Origin: Streptomyces sp. NRRL F-5122
GTDB taxonomy: Bacteria; Actinomycetota; Actinomycetes; Streptomycetales; Streptomycetaceae
Assembly (NCBI RefSeq): GCF_001507435.1
Contig: NZ_LMWH01000116.1
Coordinates: 62,001-126,000, forward strand
Length of the DNA stretch: 64,000 nt
Direction of reading: 5' to 3'
Part shown: positions 50,764 through 59,194 of the stretch, piece by piece
How positions within the stretch are numbered: the stretch's first letter is position 1
How the letters are laid out: each line of letters begins with the position of its first letter
Notes under the pieces: model-generated
The model's database searches: none
What the model was told of the DNA's origin: nothing
The model's input: the letters and a program-made list of their open reading frames with translations, nothing else
Made by a program: the position numbers and the translations under genes

Positions 50764-51618
50764 ATGACCTCAGCGGGTCCCGAAGACCTCGTCGTCGCCC
50801 GGGCCACCCTCGACGACTGGCCGGTGATCAGCGGCTGGGCGGCGGACGAGGGATGGAATCCGGGGCTGTCCGACGGCCCCGCGTTCTTCGCCCAGGACCC
50901 GGAGGGCTTCTTCGTCGGCAGGCTCGGCGACGAGCCCGTGTCGGCGATCTCCGTCGTCAACTACGGCTCCGACTACGCCTTCCTCGGCTGTTATCTGGTA
51001 CGTCCCGACCTGCGCGGCCGCGGCTTCGGCCGCGCGACCTGGGACACGGCCCTCGCTCATGCCGGAGGCCGCACGATCGGTCTCGACGGCGTCGTCGCCC
51101 AGCAGGACAACTACCGGCGGTCCGGTTTCGTGTTCGCGCACCGCACCGTGCGCTTCACCGGAACCGTGCCCGCCGACCAGGCGACGCCCGGCGTGCGGCC
51201 GGCCGAGAAGGCTGACCTCGACGCCGTCGCGGACTACGACAGGGCCTGCTACCCGGCCGACCGCCCCCGCTTCCTCGAGCACTGGCTCAGCGCCCGTGGC
51301 CACCGGGTCCTCGTCCGCCTCGACGGCGACCGCCTGACCGGTTACGGGGTGATCCGCCCCGCTCGGGTCGGACTGCGCGTCGGCCCTCTCTTCGCCGACA
51401 CCGCCGACGACGCGGGCGCCCTGCTCGCGGGCTTCGCCGCCGAGGCCGCCGGGCGGGAGCTCGCCGTCGACGTACCCGAAACGAACACGGCGGGCGTCGC
51501 CCTGGCCGAACGCTCGGGTCTCACCCCCTCCTTCGAGACGGCCCGCATGTACACGGGGCCGGTCAGGGCCTTCGCGGGGGAGCGGATGTACGGGGTGACG
51601 ACCCTGGAGCTCGGATAG
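50764..51618 (+). CDS. GNAT acetyltransferase with a second C-terminal GNAT-like domain
   Basis: This 284-residue protein has a GNAT domain (about 1-135) with the acetyl-CoA loop RPDLRGRGFGRATWD near residue 82 and QQDNYRRSGFVFAHRT. A second domain (about 140-284) resembles the Acetyltransf_18 fold found in tandem in such proteins. The first domain should bind acetyl-CoA; the second usually binds substrate. ATG 50764 has GGAG seven bases upstream; the frame extends to 50665 over the intergenic stretch after the chaplin terminator. Substrate unknown. Confidence 0.85.
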   Translation: MTSAGPEDLVVARATLDDWPVISGWAADEGWNPGLSDGPAFFAQDPEGFFVGRLGDEPVSAISVVNYGSDYAFLGCYLVRPDLRGRGFGRATWDTALAHAGGRTIGLDGVVAQQDNYRRSGFVFAHRTVRFTGTVPADQATPGVRPAEKADLDAVADYDRACYPADRPRFLEHWLSARGHRVLVRLDGDRLTGYGVIRPARVGLRVGPLFADTADDAGALLAGFAAEAAGRELAVDVPETNTAGVALAERSGLTPSFETARMYTGPVRAFAGERMYGVTTLELG

Positions 51619-51900
51619 CCGGCGCGTCCTCGGCATGGGGGAGCCACCCCGCGGCGGGCGTGTCCTGCGCGCCGCGGGTCGGGCGGCCGGTCCGCCGACG
51701 CGGTGCGGACTCCGGGCACTCCGGCACGGCCGGCGGGAGCGTGCCCGGGAACGCCTCGACCCCGTCCGGTCGCGGTGCGGCCCGGCGTCGAGGTGCGTGC
51801 CGCGGCGCAAGGAGTCCACGGTCGGCCGGGACCCGGGTGCGGTCTCCCCGATGCGGCGTATTACCGTGCGGATACATGCCCCGCAGGTTGGAGTGAGCCC

Positions 51901-52674
51901 ATGGACCACGCTGCCGTACTCGCCCTCTACGACCGGGACATGCGGCAGGGTGCCCGTCCCGACGGTCCCGGCTCCCGCGTCGAGCGCGACGCCTCGGTGG
52001 TGCGCCAGGTCGGCTCCGCACACGACTGGAACGGGATCGTGTGGTCGGACCTGGACGAGGCCACGGCCGATGCGGTGATCGCCGAACAGGTCCGCTACTT
52101 CGCCGAACTCGGTCGTGAGTTCGAGTGGAAGCTGTACGGTCACGATCTGCCGGTCGACCTCGGGAAGCGTCTGCGGGCCGCCGGATTCACCCCCGAGCCC
52201 GAGGAGACGCTGATGGTCGCCGAGGTCGCCGATCTGACCCTCGACGTCGAGCCGCCCGAGGGTGTCCGCCTTGTGCCGGTCACCGAGCCCACGGCCGTGG
52301 ACCTCGTGGCGGACGTCCACCGCAGGGCGTTCGGCACCGACAGCACCCGGTTGCGCGACCAGCTCCTCGCCCAGCTGTCCGGCGACAGCGACCAGGTGGT
52401 GGCCGTTCTGGCGCTGGCGGGCGACGAACCCGTGAGCGCGGCCCGTATGGAGCTCGTTCCCGGCACCCGTTTCGCGGGACTCTGGGGCGGGGGCACGGTC
52501 CCCGCCTGGCGGGGACGCGGTGTCTACCGAGCCCTGGTCGCCCATCGTGCCGAGGTCGCGGCCTCCCGCGGCTACCGCTACGTCCAGGTTGACGCGTCCG
52601 GGCAGAGCAGGCCCATTCTGGCCCGCCTCGGCTTCGAACCGCTGACCACGACGACGCCCTACGTCTCCCCGTGA
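51901..52674 (+). CDS. GNAT-family N-acetyltransferase
   Basis: This 257-residue protein is a GNAT protein whose N-terminal 120 residues form a family-specific domain (MDHAAVLALYDRDMRQGARP ... GREFEWKLYGHDLPVDLGKR). The acetyl-CoA loop in the C-terminal half is GGGTVPAWRGRGVYRALVAH near residue 200, with YVQVDASGQSRPILARLGFE as the last strand-helix pair. ATG 51901 has GGAG eight bases upstream. The 282-bp gap before it shows no gene; GGATACAT near 51870 may be a -10. Acceptor unknown. Confidence 0.87.
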   Translation: MDHAAVLALYDRDMRQGARPDGPGSRVERDASVVRQVGSAHDWNGIVWSDLDEATADAVIAEQVRYFAELGREFEWKLYGHDLPVDLGKRLRAAGFTPEPEETLMVAEVADLTLDVEPPEGVRLVPVTEPTAVDLVADVHRRAFGTDSTRLRDQLLAQLSGDSDQVVAVLALAGDEPVSAARMELVPGTRFAGLWGGGTVPAWRGRGVYRALVAHRAEVAASRGYRYVQVDASGQSRPILARLGFEPLTTTTPYVSP

Positions 52675-52697
52675 CGTTCCGGCTCGCGAGTCCGCCC

Positions 52698-52723
52698 GCC
52701 ACCGCACCGCGCGGTGCGGTGGC
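52698..52723. terminator. Terminator after the GNAT gene
   Basis: GCCACCGCACCGC is followed directly by its reverse complement, a perfect 26-bp palindrome 24 bp after the plus-strand stop. The remainder of the 311-bp gap to the GlsB gene (52724-52985) shows no gene or further signal. Confidence 0.75.
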
Positions 52724-52985
52724 CCGGTGAGCGAGGGGGTCGACGAGGCGCCCACGGGCGCGCCCTGACACAGCCGGGCCGAGCGCCTTGTCCGGCCGGC
52801 ACCATGACCGCGAGGCTGGACTCGAGGACGCGCACCGGTCGGCCGCCGACCCGGTGAGCGGTCGCAGCGCAGATCCACAGGGGTGCGAGGAATCCGTGGT
52901 GGCCGGTCGTGCGGACGAAGCCCGCGGATCCCGCTCGCCACGGTCCTCGCCCGCAACGCACTCGCGGCGCCGCGCGAGTGTGACG

Positions 52986-53249
52986 TCAGCGGTGCGACCG
53001 CGCCCGGTCCAGTGCGGCCACGCCCAGCGCCGCCAGGCCGATCTGGATGAGCCATTCGATCCAGTCGACGCCCTTGGTGTCGGCCACGCCGACCGCGGCG
53101 GCGATGCCCGACCCGATGAAGGCCGCGACGATGCCGACGAGGATGGTCCACAGGACTCCGATGCGCTGGCGTCCGGGGACGACGAGTCGCCCGAGGACAC
53201 CGATGATGAGCCCGATGACGATGGCGCCGATGATGCTCGAGATCTCCAT
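52986..53249 (-). CDS. GlsB/YeaQ/YmgE-family stress-response membrane protein
   Basis: This 87-residue protein has three hydrophobic helices: ISSIIGAIVIGLIIGVLGRL, VLWTILVGIVAAFIGSGIAA and WLIQIGLAALGVAALD. The VVPGRQRIG loop and GSGIAA motif are those of the transglycosylase-associated (GlsB/YeaQ/YmgE) family, induced by stress in many bacteria, with no defined activity. It is a single gene, start ATG 53249. Confidence 0.92.
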   Translation of the reverse strand: MEISSIIGAIVIGLIIGVLGRLVVPGRQRIGVLWTILVGIVAAFIGSGIAAAVGVADTKGVDWIEWLIQIGLAALGVAALDRARSHR

Positions 53250-53351
53250 CTCCGCCCCTTAATGTGAAGGCCTCTGCACTACTTGATGTGCCCGCTGAGC
53301 GCGGCAACAGTCCGTTCCGCTTCGGCCTCGGGGCTTGACCCGGGCCCCGGA

Positions 53352-56075
53352 TCATGAGGCCGGCACGGTGTGTTCCGGGGTGTTCCAGCCCGAGATCCGT
53401 ACGCCTGGCGCCGTGCCGTGCAGATCGGCCGTCCGGTAGGTGGCGGTCAGCGTCACCGACTCTCCGGGCCACAGGCTCACTTCGTTGTCGGACCAGTGGA
53501 CGGGAAGCACCGGCCTGCCCGCCGAGTCCACCAGATGCGCGTCGGTGAGCAGTGACGGAGTCCTGCCGGAGCCCGTGGCGCGCAGGGTGACCCTCGTGGT
53601 CGACATGTCGTCCCCGCCCGTCCGTGTGGACGCCGTCGCGGACACCGGCACCTGTGCCATGGAGGCGAGTCCGGTCAGATCGGCGTAGCTCGTCGTCGGC
53701 GTGTAGTACCAGTCGGTGTGGGCCCAGTCGAGCGTGTCGGGCCTGGTGGACAGCCAGTAGACATTACGGCTGACCTCCTTGCCCGCCGGGTCCGTCAGGA
53801 TCAGCCGCGCGAGATAGGTGGTCGGCAGACCGCTCACCGACGAAGGCAGGGCGAGCGCGGTGGTGTGCGCTCCGTCGCCCGGGACGCTCACCCCGGTCAC
53901 CGCGCGGTCGTACATCCGCCTGCCGTCCGTGGTGTACAGGGAGACGTGGGCGGTGAGTCCGGACGCGGCCGTGTGCCGGTTGTTCACCACCACGACCGAG
54001 CGGTCGTCGTACGAGTACTGCACGTGCAGCGGCTCGTTGGCCTTCTTCGCGCCGAAGTAGGCGCCCCCCTGGTCCAGAAAGCGGTCCACCAACTGCCAGT
54101 GCAGCGAGGTCCAGCCGCTGTTGAACATCCAGTGGACGACGCCGGTGGAGGGTTGCGCGGCATCGGTGGCGTTGCGTCCGTACGCCTCGAACTGCGCTCG
54201 TACGTTCTCGTACTGGGCGAGTTGCGCCTTGCGTACGTAGTCCCCGAGTCCACGCGGTGCGCCGTACCGTCCGGTGAGCGCGTCGTCGTACAGCGCGAGT
54301 GTGCCGAACGTCGAAGACGGCGAGCGGTGGTACTGCTCGGCCTTCGGGTCCTTCCAGAGGGTGTCCAGCTCGGCCGGGGTCATCATGCGGCGCAGGGTGT
54401 CGAGCGTCGGGATGTCGGGGCCCGCACTGGTCTCGGAGTTGAACCCGGTGGCACCGCCCTCCCGCTTCGCGTACCAGTAGTCCGGCGGCACCCAGTCGTA
54501 CGGGCCCGTCATCTTCATGCCCGAACTTCCCAGCTGGGGGGAGGAGTTGTCGGAGGCCGCGGCGATCACCGGGTTCGGCCAGTCGGCGGCCCGCAGAGCG
54601 TCCAGGTAGTCCTTCTCGATCGTGGCGTCGGGTGCGAAGTCGCTGCCGATGAGGAAGGAGACGACACTCGGGTGGTCGCGCAGCCGGGCGGCCTCGGCGG
54701 CCATGGACGCCTTGGCGACCGGGTGGTCGGCGGCGGTCCACTCGTCGCCGGACTCCTCGCCGTTGACCTCGCCCTCCCATTTGTCGCAGCACTCCCAGCC
54801 GGGGAGCGCGAGGATGCCGTAGCGGTCGGCGAGATCGAAGAACTCGTCCGGTTCGATGTGGCCTTCCAGCCGAATGGTGTTGAGCCCGAGATCGAGGGCG
54901 TGCTTGAGCCGGTCCGCCACGTATGTCGGGTCCCAGCGCAGGAACTCGTCCGGCGACCAGCCGCCGCCCTTGATGAGCAGTCTGCGCCCGTTGACGCTGT
55001 ACTGCCGCGCGCCGTCGGCGTTCAGCGGTGCCTTGACGTCCCGGATGCCGAAGCTCTCGTGCGCGGTGTCCGACGGGGCGCCGGACACGCTTGCGGTGAG
55101 GTCGAGTCGGTACAGCGGCTGCCCGCCCATCCCGGCCGGCCACCACACCCTGGGTGAGACCAGGTGCAGAGCGGGGACGTCGGCCGGGCCGAACATGACC
55201 GCCTTCGACTCGTGGGCGGCCAGGGGAACCCTCCTGGTGAAGGAGAGTGAGCCGATCCTCCCGGACACGGTGGCGGTGACCGCGCTCGCCGAGTCGTTGC
55301 GGACCCGTGCCTTGACCGTCAGATCGGCGGCGGCGAGCGAGGGCACGTCGAGACGGGTGAGGACATGGGCGTCGCGCAGCGCGACCGGTCCGCCGCGGCG
55401 GACGAGCACATCGCGGACGATGCCCGTGTTCTCGTCCGGCGGGGGTTGCAGCCAGTCGATCCAGCCCATGGTCAGGTTCTTGTCCGGGTCGTTGGGCCGG
55501 ATGCGGAACGCGACCGTGTTCCTGCCCGCTCGCACCAGCGAGGTGATGTCGAGTTCGTGGTGTGTGTACGCGCCCGTCACGGCCGAGGCGTCCGCGACCC
55601 GCCGCCCGTTGACGTAGACGTCCGCGGCCGAGATCACCCCGCTGAAGTCGAGATGGGTGCGCTCGGAGATGTCCGCGACCGTGAAGTCGGAGCGGTACCA
55701 CCACGGGACCCGGAAGTCTGCCTTCGGGATCTTCTGCTGGTTGGTCGAGTAGAACGGGTCGGCGTACACGCCGTCTTCGAGCAGCGCTCCGAGCACGGTG
55801 GAGCGGGAGCCCGCCGGGTACCAGCCGCGCGCCGGGAAACCGGGGGAGGAGACCGCCGCGGGGGATTCGGAGACCCTGGCCGTGGACTGGATCTCGTAGC
55901 GGGTCAAGGGGGTGGCGCTGCCCGGTGTGGAGGCGACCTTTGTGACGGGTGGTCCGGGGTGCGCCGCAGCGGGGTTCCCTGTGCCGGCCCGAGCGCCGGT
56001 GGAGAGCGTGGACATCACGCCCAGGGCGAGGACGGCCGCGGCCGGCCGGCGGTGGAGGGCAGGGCGGTGGAACAC
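53352..56075 (-). CDS. csxA: Secreted exo-beta-D-glucosaminidase (GH2, CsxA-like)
   Basis: This 907-residue glycoside hydrolase family 2 enzyme removes GlcN from the non-reducing end of chitosan oligosaccharides. After a signal peptide (to about STLSTGARA) come the jelly-roll domain (FRVPWWYRSDFTV), Ig-like domain and TIM barrel. The acid/base Asp is in SFLIGSDFAPD and the nucleophile Glu in GFNSETSAGPDIP, as in Amycolatopsis orientalis CsxA, where Asp replaces the usual GH2 acid/base Glu. Two further beta domains end the protein. I chose the GTG at 56075 (AAGGAGA six bases upstream) over the frame limit 56144. The promoter and a 21-bp operator lie just upstream, shared in type with the ROK-permease intergenic region. 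Confidence 0.93.
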   Translation of the reverse strand: MFHRPALHRRPAAAVLALGVMSTLSTGARAGTGNPAAAHPGPPVTKVASTPGSATPLTRYEIQSTARVSESPAAVSSPGFPARGWYPAGSRSTVLGALLEDGVYADPFYSTNQQKIPKADFRVPWWYRSDFTVADISERTHLDFSGVISAADVYVNGRRVADASAVTGAYTHHELDITSLVRAGRNTVAFRIRPNDPDKNLTMGWIDWLQPPPDENTGIVRDVLVRRGGPVALRDAHVLTRLDVPSLAAADLTVKARVRNDSASAVTATVSGRIGSLSFTRRVPLAAHESKAVMFGPADVPALHLVSPRVWWPAGMGGQPLYRLDLTASVSGAPSDTAHESFGIRDVKAPLNADGARQYSVNGRRLLIKGGGWSPDEFLRWDPTYVADRLKHALDLGLNTIRLEGHIEPDEFFDLADRYGILALPGWECCDKWEGEVNGEESGDEWTAADHPVAKASMAAEAARLRDHPSVVSFLIGSDFAPDATIEKDYLDALRAADWPNPVIAAASDNSSPQLGSSGMKMTGPYDWVPPDYWYAKREGGATGFNSETSAGPDIPTLDTLRRMMTPAELDTLWKDPKAEQYHRSPSSTFGTLALYDDALTGRYGAPRGLGDYVRKAQLAQYENVRAQFEAYGRNATDAAQPSTGVVHWMFNSGWTSLHWQLVDRFLDQGGAYFGAKKANEPLHVQYSYDDRSVVVVNNRHTAASGLTAHVSLYTTDGRRMYDRAVTGVSVPGDGAHTTALALPSSVSGLPTTYLARLILTDPAGKEVSRNVYWLSTRPDTLDWAHTDWYYTPTTSYADLTGLASMAQVPVSATASTRTGGDDMSTTRVTLRATGSGRTPSLLTDAHLVDSAGRPVLPVHWSDNEVSLWPGESVTLTATYRTADLHGTAPGVRISGWNTPEHTVPAS

Positions 56076-56171
56076 GGTCGTCTCCTTGAGGGTGGGGGAG
56101 CATCCGCGCTTCGGCACTGCGGGATCCGGCGGCCGGCACCGCACCGGGCGGGGACGGTCGACCGACGGTAA

Positions 56172-56229
56172 AGTTAGGAAACCTTACTAACTGGCGCTTC
56201 AAGCTAGGGCGTTGAGGAAGCCCTGTCAA
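56172..56229 (-). promoter_or_regulatory. csxA promoter with ROK-type operator
   Basis: Reading leftward, TTGACA (56229-56224) and TAGCTT (56206-56201) are separated by 17 bp, a near-ideal housekeeping promoter starting at about 56194. At 56172-56192, at the start of the transcript, lies AGTTAG-N9-CTAACT. Its sequence matches the site at 57475-57495 in 16 of 21 positions, in the opposite orientation. Repressor binding there would block initiation. Confidence 0.75.
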
Positions 56230-56254
56230 TCGCCATGAGGGCAGGGCAGGTCGG

Positions 56255-57436
56255 TCAGGAACCCGAGCGCCGCTCGAAGACCACGTCGCGTGCCGTGCCC
56301 AGCGCCGTGGCCAGCGCCCCGAGCAGGACCGCGTCCTCGCCCAGCCGGCTCGGCGCGATCTTCGGGCGCAACGGCGTGAGGGCGCGCAATGTCTCTCGTA
56401 CGGGGCGCAGCAGCAGATCGACACTGTGGCCCACCCCTCCGCCGAGCACCACGAGGTCGGGGTCGAGCACCGCGGCCGCCGCCGCGACCGTGTGCGCGAT
56501 CCGCTCGCCCTCCAGTTGCACCGCCCGGACCGCGGCGGGATGCCCCTCCCGGGCCGCGTCGAACACCGCTTTGGCCGTGAGCTGGCCGGACATGCCGAAC
56601 GCCCGCGCGGACTCGACGACGGCCACGCCGGACACCGCGTCCTCCAGCGTCTCCGGTTTCTGCCGCCCGGGCCACGGCAGGAACCCGATCTCCCCGGCCC
56701 CGCCGTGCGCCCCCGTGAAGAGCCGGCCCTCGCTGACCACCCCCATGCCGAGGCCGGTCCCGATCAGGATGTACGCGAACAGGCGGCTGCCCGCGCCGAC
56801 ACCGTAGGTGTACTCACCGAGCGCGGCCAGGTTGGCGTCGTTGTGCACCTCGAGCGGGATGCCCAGTTCGTCGCGCATACGGTCGAACAGACCGGCCCGG
56901 CCCCAGCCCGGCAGATGCATCGCGTACCGCACCCGGCGCCGTTCCCCGTCGTACACGCCGGGTGTGCCCACCACCGCGTGCGCCACGTCGTGGTGTCCCG
57001 CCCCGGAGCCCTCGATGACCTGCCGCGCCGTCGTGACGACCAGATCGGCCATGGCACCCGAGGTGCGGGCGCGGTTGCGCACGTCGGCACGGGCCACCAC
57101 CTCGCCGTCGAGGCCGGCCAGCGCGACCCGCAGCCAGCTCCGGCCGATGTCGATGCCGAGCGCGTACCCGGCGGCCGGGTCGGGCGCGTACAGGACCGCC
57201 ATCCGGCCGCGCTCGGGTGTGTGCGTCCCCACCTCGTGGACCAGGCCGGCCTCCTCCAGGGCGGCGAGCGCACTGGAGACCGTCGGCTTCGACAGGCCGG
57301 TCTCCCGGGCGAGTTGGGCGCGCGAGGCGCTGCCGGCCGCACGCAGCCGGTCCAGGAGCAGCCGCTCGTTGGTGCTGCGCAACCGTCTGCGGTTCCAGGT
57401 CTGTTCCGGCTGCGCTATGGGGTCACGGGCGGGCAT
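56255..57436 (-). CDS. ROK-family transcriptional repressor
   Basis: This 393-residue regulator has an N-terminal winged helix (SRAQLARETGLSKPTVSSAL, about residues 37-56) and a ROK sugar-binding domain with ALGIDIGRSWLRVAL, HNDANLAALGE and LIGTGLGMGVVSEG, then GAGEIGF. The zinc motif CxCGxxGC of most ROK proteins is missing (WPGRQKPETLED instead). ROK repressors sense sugars, and CsnR controls chitosanase in S. lividans, so glucosamine or a chitosan oligosaccharide is the likely ligand (inference). ATG 57436; the frame runs far upstream as antisense of the permease. It lies between csxA and the permease, both of which carry its presumed operator. Confidence 0.92.
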   Translation of the reverse strand: MPARDPIAQPEQTWNRRRLRSTNERLLLDRLRAAGSASRAQLARETGLSKPTVSSALAALEEAGLVHEVGTHTPERGRMAVLYAPDPAAGYALGIDIGRSWLRVALAGLDGEVVARADVRNRARTSGAMADLVVTTARQVIEGSGAGHHDVAHAVVGTPGVYDGERRRVRYAMHLPGWGRAGLFDRMRDELGIPLEVHNDANLAALGEYTYGVGAGSRLFAYILIGTGLGMGVVSEGRLFTGAHGGAGEIGFLPWPGRQKPETLEDAVSGVAVVESARAFGMSGQLTAKAVFDAAREGHPAAVRAVQLEGERIAHTVAAAAAVLDPDLVVLGGGVGHSVDLLLRPVRETLRALTPLRPKIAPSRLGEDAVLLGALATALGTARDVVFERRSGS

Positions 57437-57467
57437 CGCACCATTCTCACGTATTCCTGACGCGCTC

Positions 57468-57496
57468 TTGACGCACCTAGTAAGGCTCCTTAACTT
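57468..57496 (+). promoter_or_regulatory. Permease promoter overlapping the second ROK-type operator
   Basis: TTGACG at 57468-57473 and TAACTT at 57491-57496 are 17 bp apart. The 21-bp operator-like element (57475-57495) fills the spacer; on the minus strand it reads AGTTAAGGAGCCTTACTA. It agrees with the csxA operator in 16 of 21 positions, so repressor binding would cover the polymerase site. Confidence 0.7.
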
Positions 57497-57637
57497 TATC
57501 GCCCAGTCAGCCTCTCCGGGCGAGTCGAGGGGAGCCCATCGCCGGCCGGATAACCGCCGTCCCTGATCCGTCGGCCGCGTCCCGACGTCGGCCCACAGTC
57601 CGTACATCTCTCCCCGCGTCCCGCTCCAGGAGGTTCC

Positions 57638-59086
57638 GTGTCCGGTAGCCCGCCACCCACCGGTGGTTTCGTCCGCCGCGTCGGCCTGTTCCAGGCCACC
57701 GCCATCAACATGAGCCAGATGTGCGGCATCGGGCCGTTCGTCACCATCCCGCTGATGGTCGCCGCCTTCGGTGGCCCGCAGGCGGTCATCGGTTTCGTCG
57801 CGGGCGCCCTGCTGGCGCTCGCCGACGGTCTCGTCTGGGCCGAACTGGGCTCGGCGATGCCCGGTTCGGGCGGAAGCTACGTCTATCTGCGCCAGGCCTT
57901 CCAGTACCGTACGGGGCGGTTGATGCCGTTCCTGTTCGTGTGGACGGCGATGCTCTTCATCCCGCTGATCATGTCCACCGGTGTGGTGGGCTTCGTGCAG
58001 TACCTGGGCTACCTGGCCCCCGATCTCGGCCGGACCTCCGGGGATCTCATCGGACTCGGTGTCATCGCCCTGGTGATCCTCCTGCTGTGGCGGGGCATCG
58101 AGCACATCGCCCGTATCACCGCGGTGATGTGGGTCGTGATGATCGCCTCGGTGCTGCTGGTGATCGTCGCGTCGGCCTCGGACTTCAGCGCCCACCTCGC
58201 CTTCACCTACCCGGCGCACGCATTCGACCTGACGGGAAGTCACTTCTGGCTGGGCTTCGCAGCGGGCCTGACCATCGGTATCTACGACTACCTGGGCTAC
58301 AACACGACGGCGTACATGGGTGCCGAGATCAAGGACCCGGGCCGTACCCTCCCGCGTTCGATCATCTTCTCCATCCTCGGCATCATGGTGATCTATCTGC
58401 TGCTCCAGATCGGCACGCTCGGAGTGGTGGACTGGCATCGCATGACCGACCCGCACGACATCGCCTCGACGTCGGTCGCCTCCGCGGTGCTCGAGGAGAC
58501 ATGGGGCAAGGGGGCCGCGGACACGGTCACGGTCCTCATCCTGATCACGGCCTTCGCCTCGGTGTTCGCCGGTCTGCTCGGCGGCTCCCGGGTGCCCTAC
58601 GACGCCGCCCGCGACCGTGTCTTCTTCCGCCCGTACGCCAAACTGCACGCCAAGCACCGCTTCCCGACGCTCGGGCTGGCCACGATGGGCGTGATCACCG
58701 CGATAGGTTTCCTGATCGGCCGTCATACCGATCTGGCGACCCTGATCCAGCTGCTGACCACGGTGATGGTGCTGGTCCAGGCACTGGCGCAGATCCTGGC
58801 CGTGACGGTCCTGCGCGCACGGCAGCCGGCGCTGCGCCGCCCGTACCGGATGTGGCTGTACCCCGTGCCGAGCATCGTGGCGCTCGTCGGCTGGCTGGTC
58901 ATCTACGGCTACGCCGACAAGAACTCACCCGGCCGCCATCCCATCGAGTGGTCGCTGGCCTGGCTGCTGCTCGGCTGCGTGGCGTTCGTCCTGTGGGCCC
59001 GGGTGGAGAAGGTCTGGCCGTTCGGCCCGAAGGAGATCAGCGAGGAGTACCTCACCAGCCGGAAGGCGGAGCCGGCGGAGGCGTGA
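57638..59086 (+). CDS. APC-superfamily permease (amino acid/amine type)
   Basis: This 482-residue membrane protein has about 12 hydrophobic helices. The consensus first helix (GLFQATAINMSQMCGIGPFV) and the EIKDPGRTLPRSIIFSI motif after helix 6 are hallmarks of the amino acid-polyamine-organocation family. The AELGSAMPGSGGSYVYLRQAF segment is typical of basic/neutral amino acid or ethanolamine transporters. Genetic context is unusual: it shares a ROK operator with csxA, so it may import glucosamine, a chitosan breakdown product or a co-regulated amine; the substrate is unproven. GTG 57638 has AGGAGG four bases upstream. Confidence 0.88.
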   Translation: MSGSPPPTGGFVRRVGLFQATAINMSQMCGIGPFVTIPLMVAAFGGPQAVIGFVAGALLALADGLVWAELGSAMPGSGGSYVYLRQAFQYRTGRLMPFLFVWTAMLFIPLIMSTGVVGFVQYLGYLAPDLGRTSGDLIGLGVIALVILLLWRGIEHIARITAVMWVVMIASVLLVIVASASDFSAHLAFTYPAHAFDLTGSHFWLGFAAGLTIGIYDYLGYNTTAYMGAEIKDPGRTLPRSIIFSILGIMVIYLLLQIGTLGVVDWHRMTDPHDIASTSVASAVLEETWGKGAADTVTVLILITAFASVFAGLLGGSRVPYDAARDRVFFRPYAKLHAKHRFPTLGLATMGVITAIGFLIGRHTDLATLIQLLTTVMVLVQALAQILAVTVLRARQPALRRPYRMWLYPVPSIVALVGWLVIYGYADKNSPGRHPIEWSLAWLLLGCVAFVLWARVEKVWPFGPKEISEEYLTSRKAEPAEA

Positions 59087-59110
59087 GAGCGCACCCGTGA
59101 CGGGGGAACG

Positions 59111-59190
59111 CTGCGGAGTTCCGCAGGGAGGGCCGGCCCGCCGGGGGTGTCGGGCCGGCCACTCGCACAAGCGCCCCGCCGACGGGGCGC
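59111..59190. terminator. Three consecutive hairpins between convergent permease and APH-GNAT genes
   Basis: The stems are CTGCGGA/TCCGCAG (59111-59126), GGCCGGCCCG/CGGGCCGGCC (59131-59160) and GCGCCCCG/CGGGGCGC (59171-59190). The first two suit the rightward permease transcript; the last lies 5 bp from the leftward stop codon. Together they form a strong two-way terminator block. Confidence 0.8.
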
Positions 59191-59194
59191 CGGC

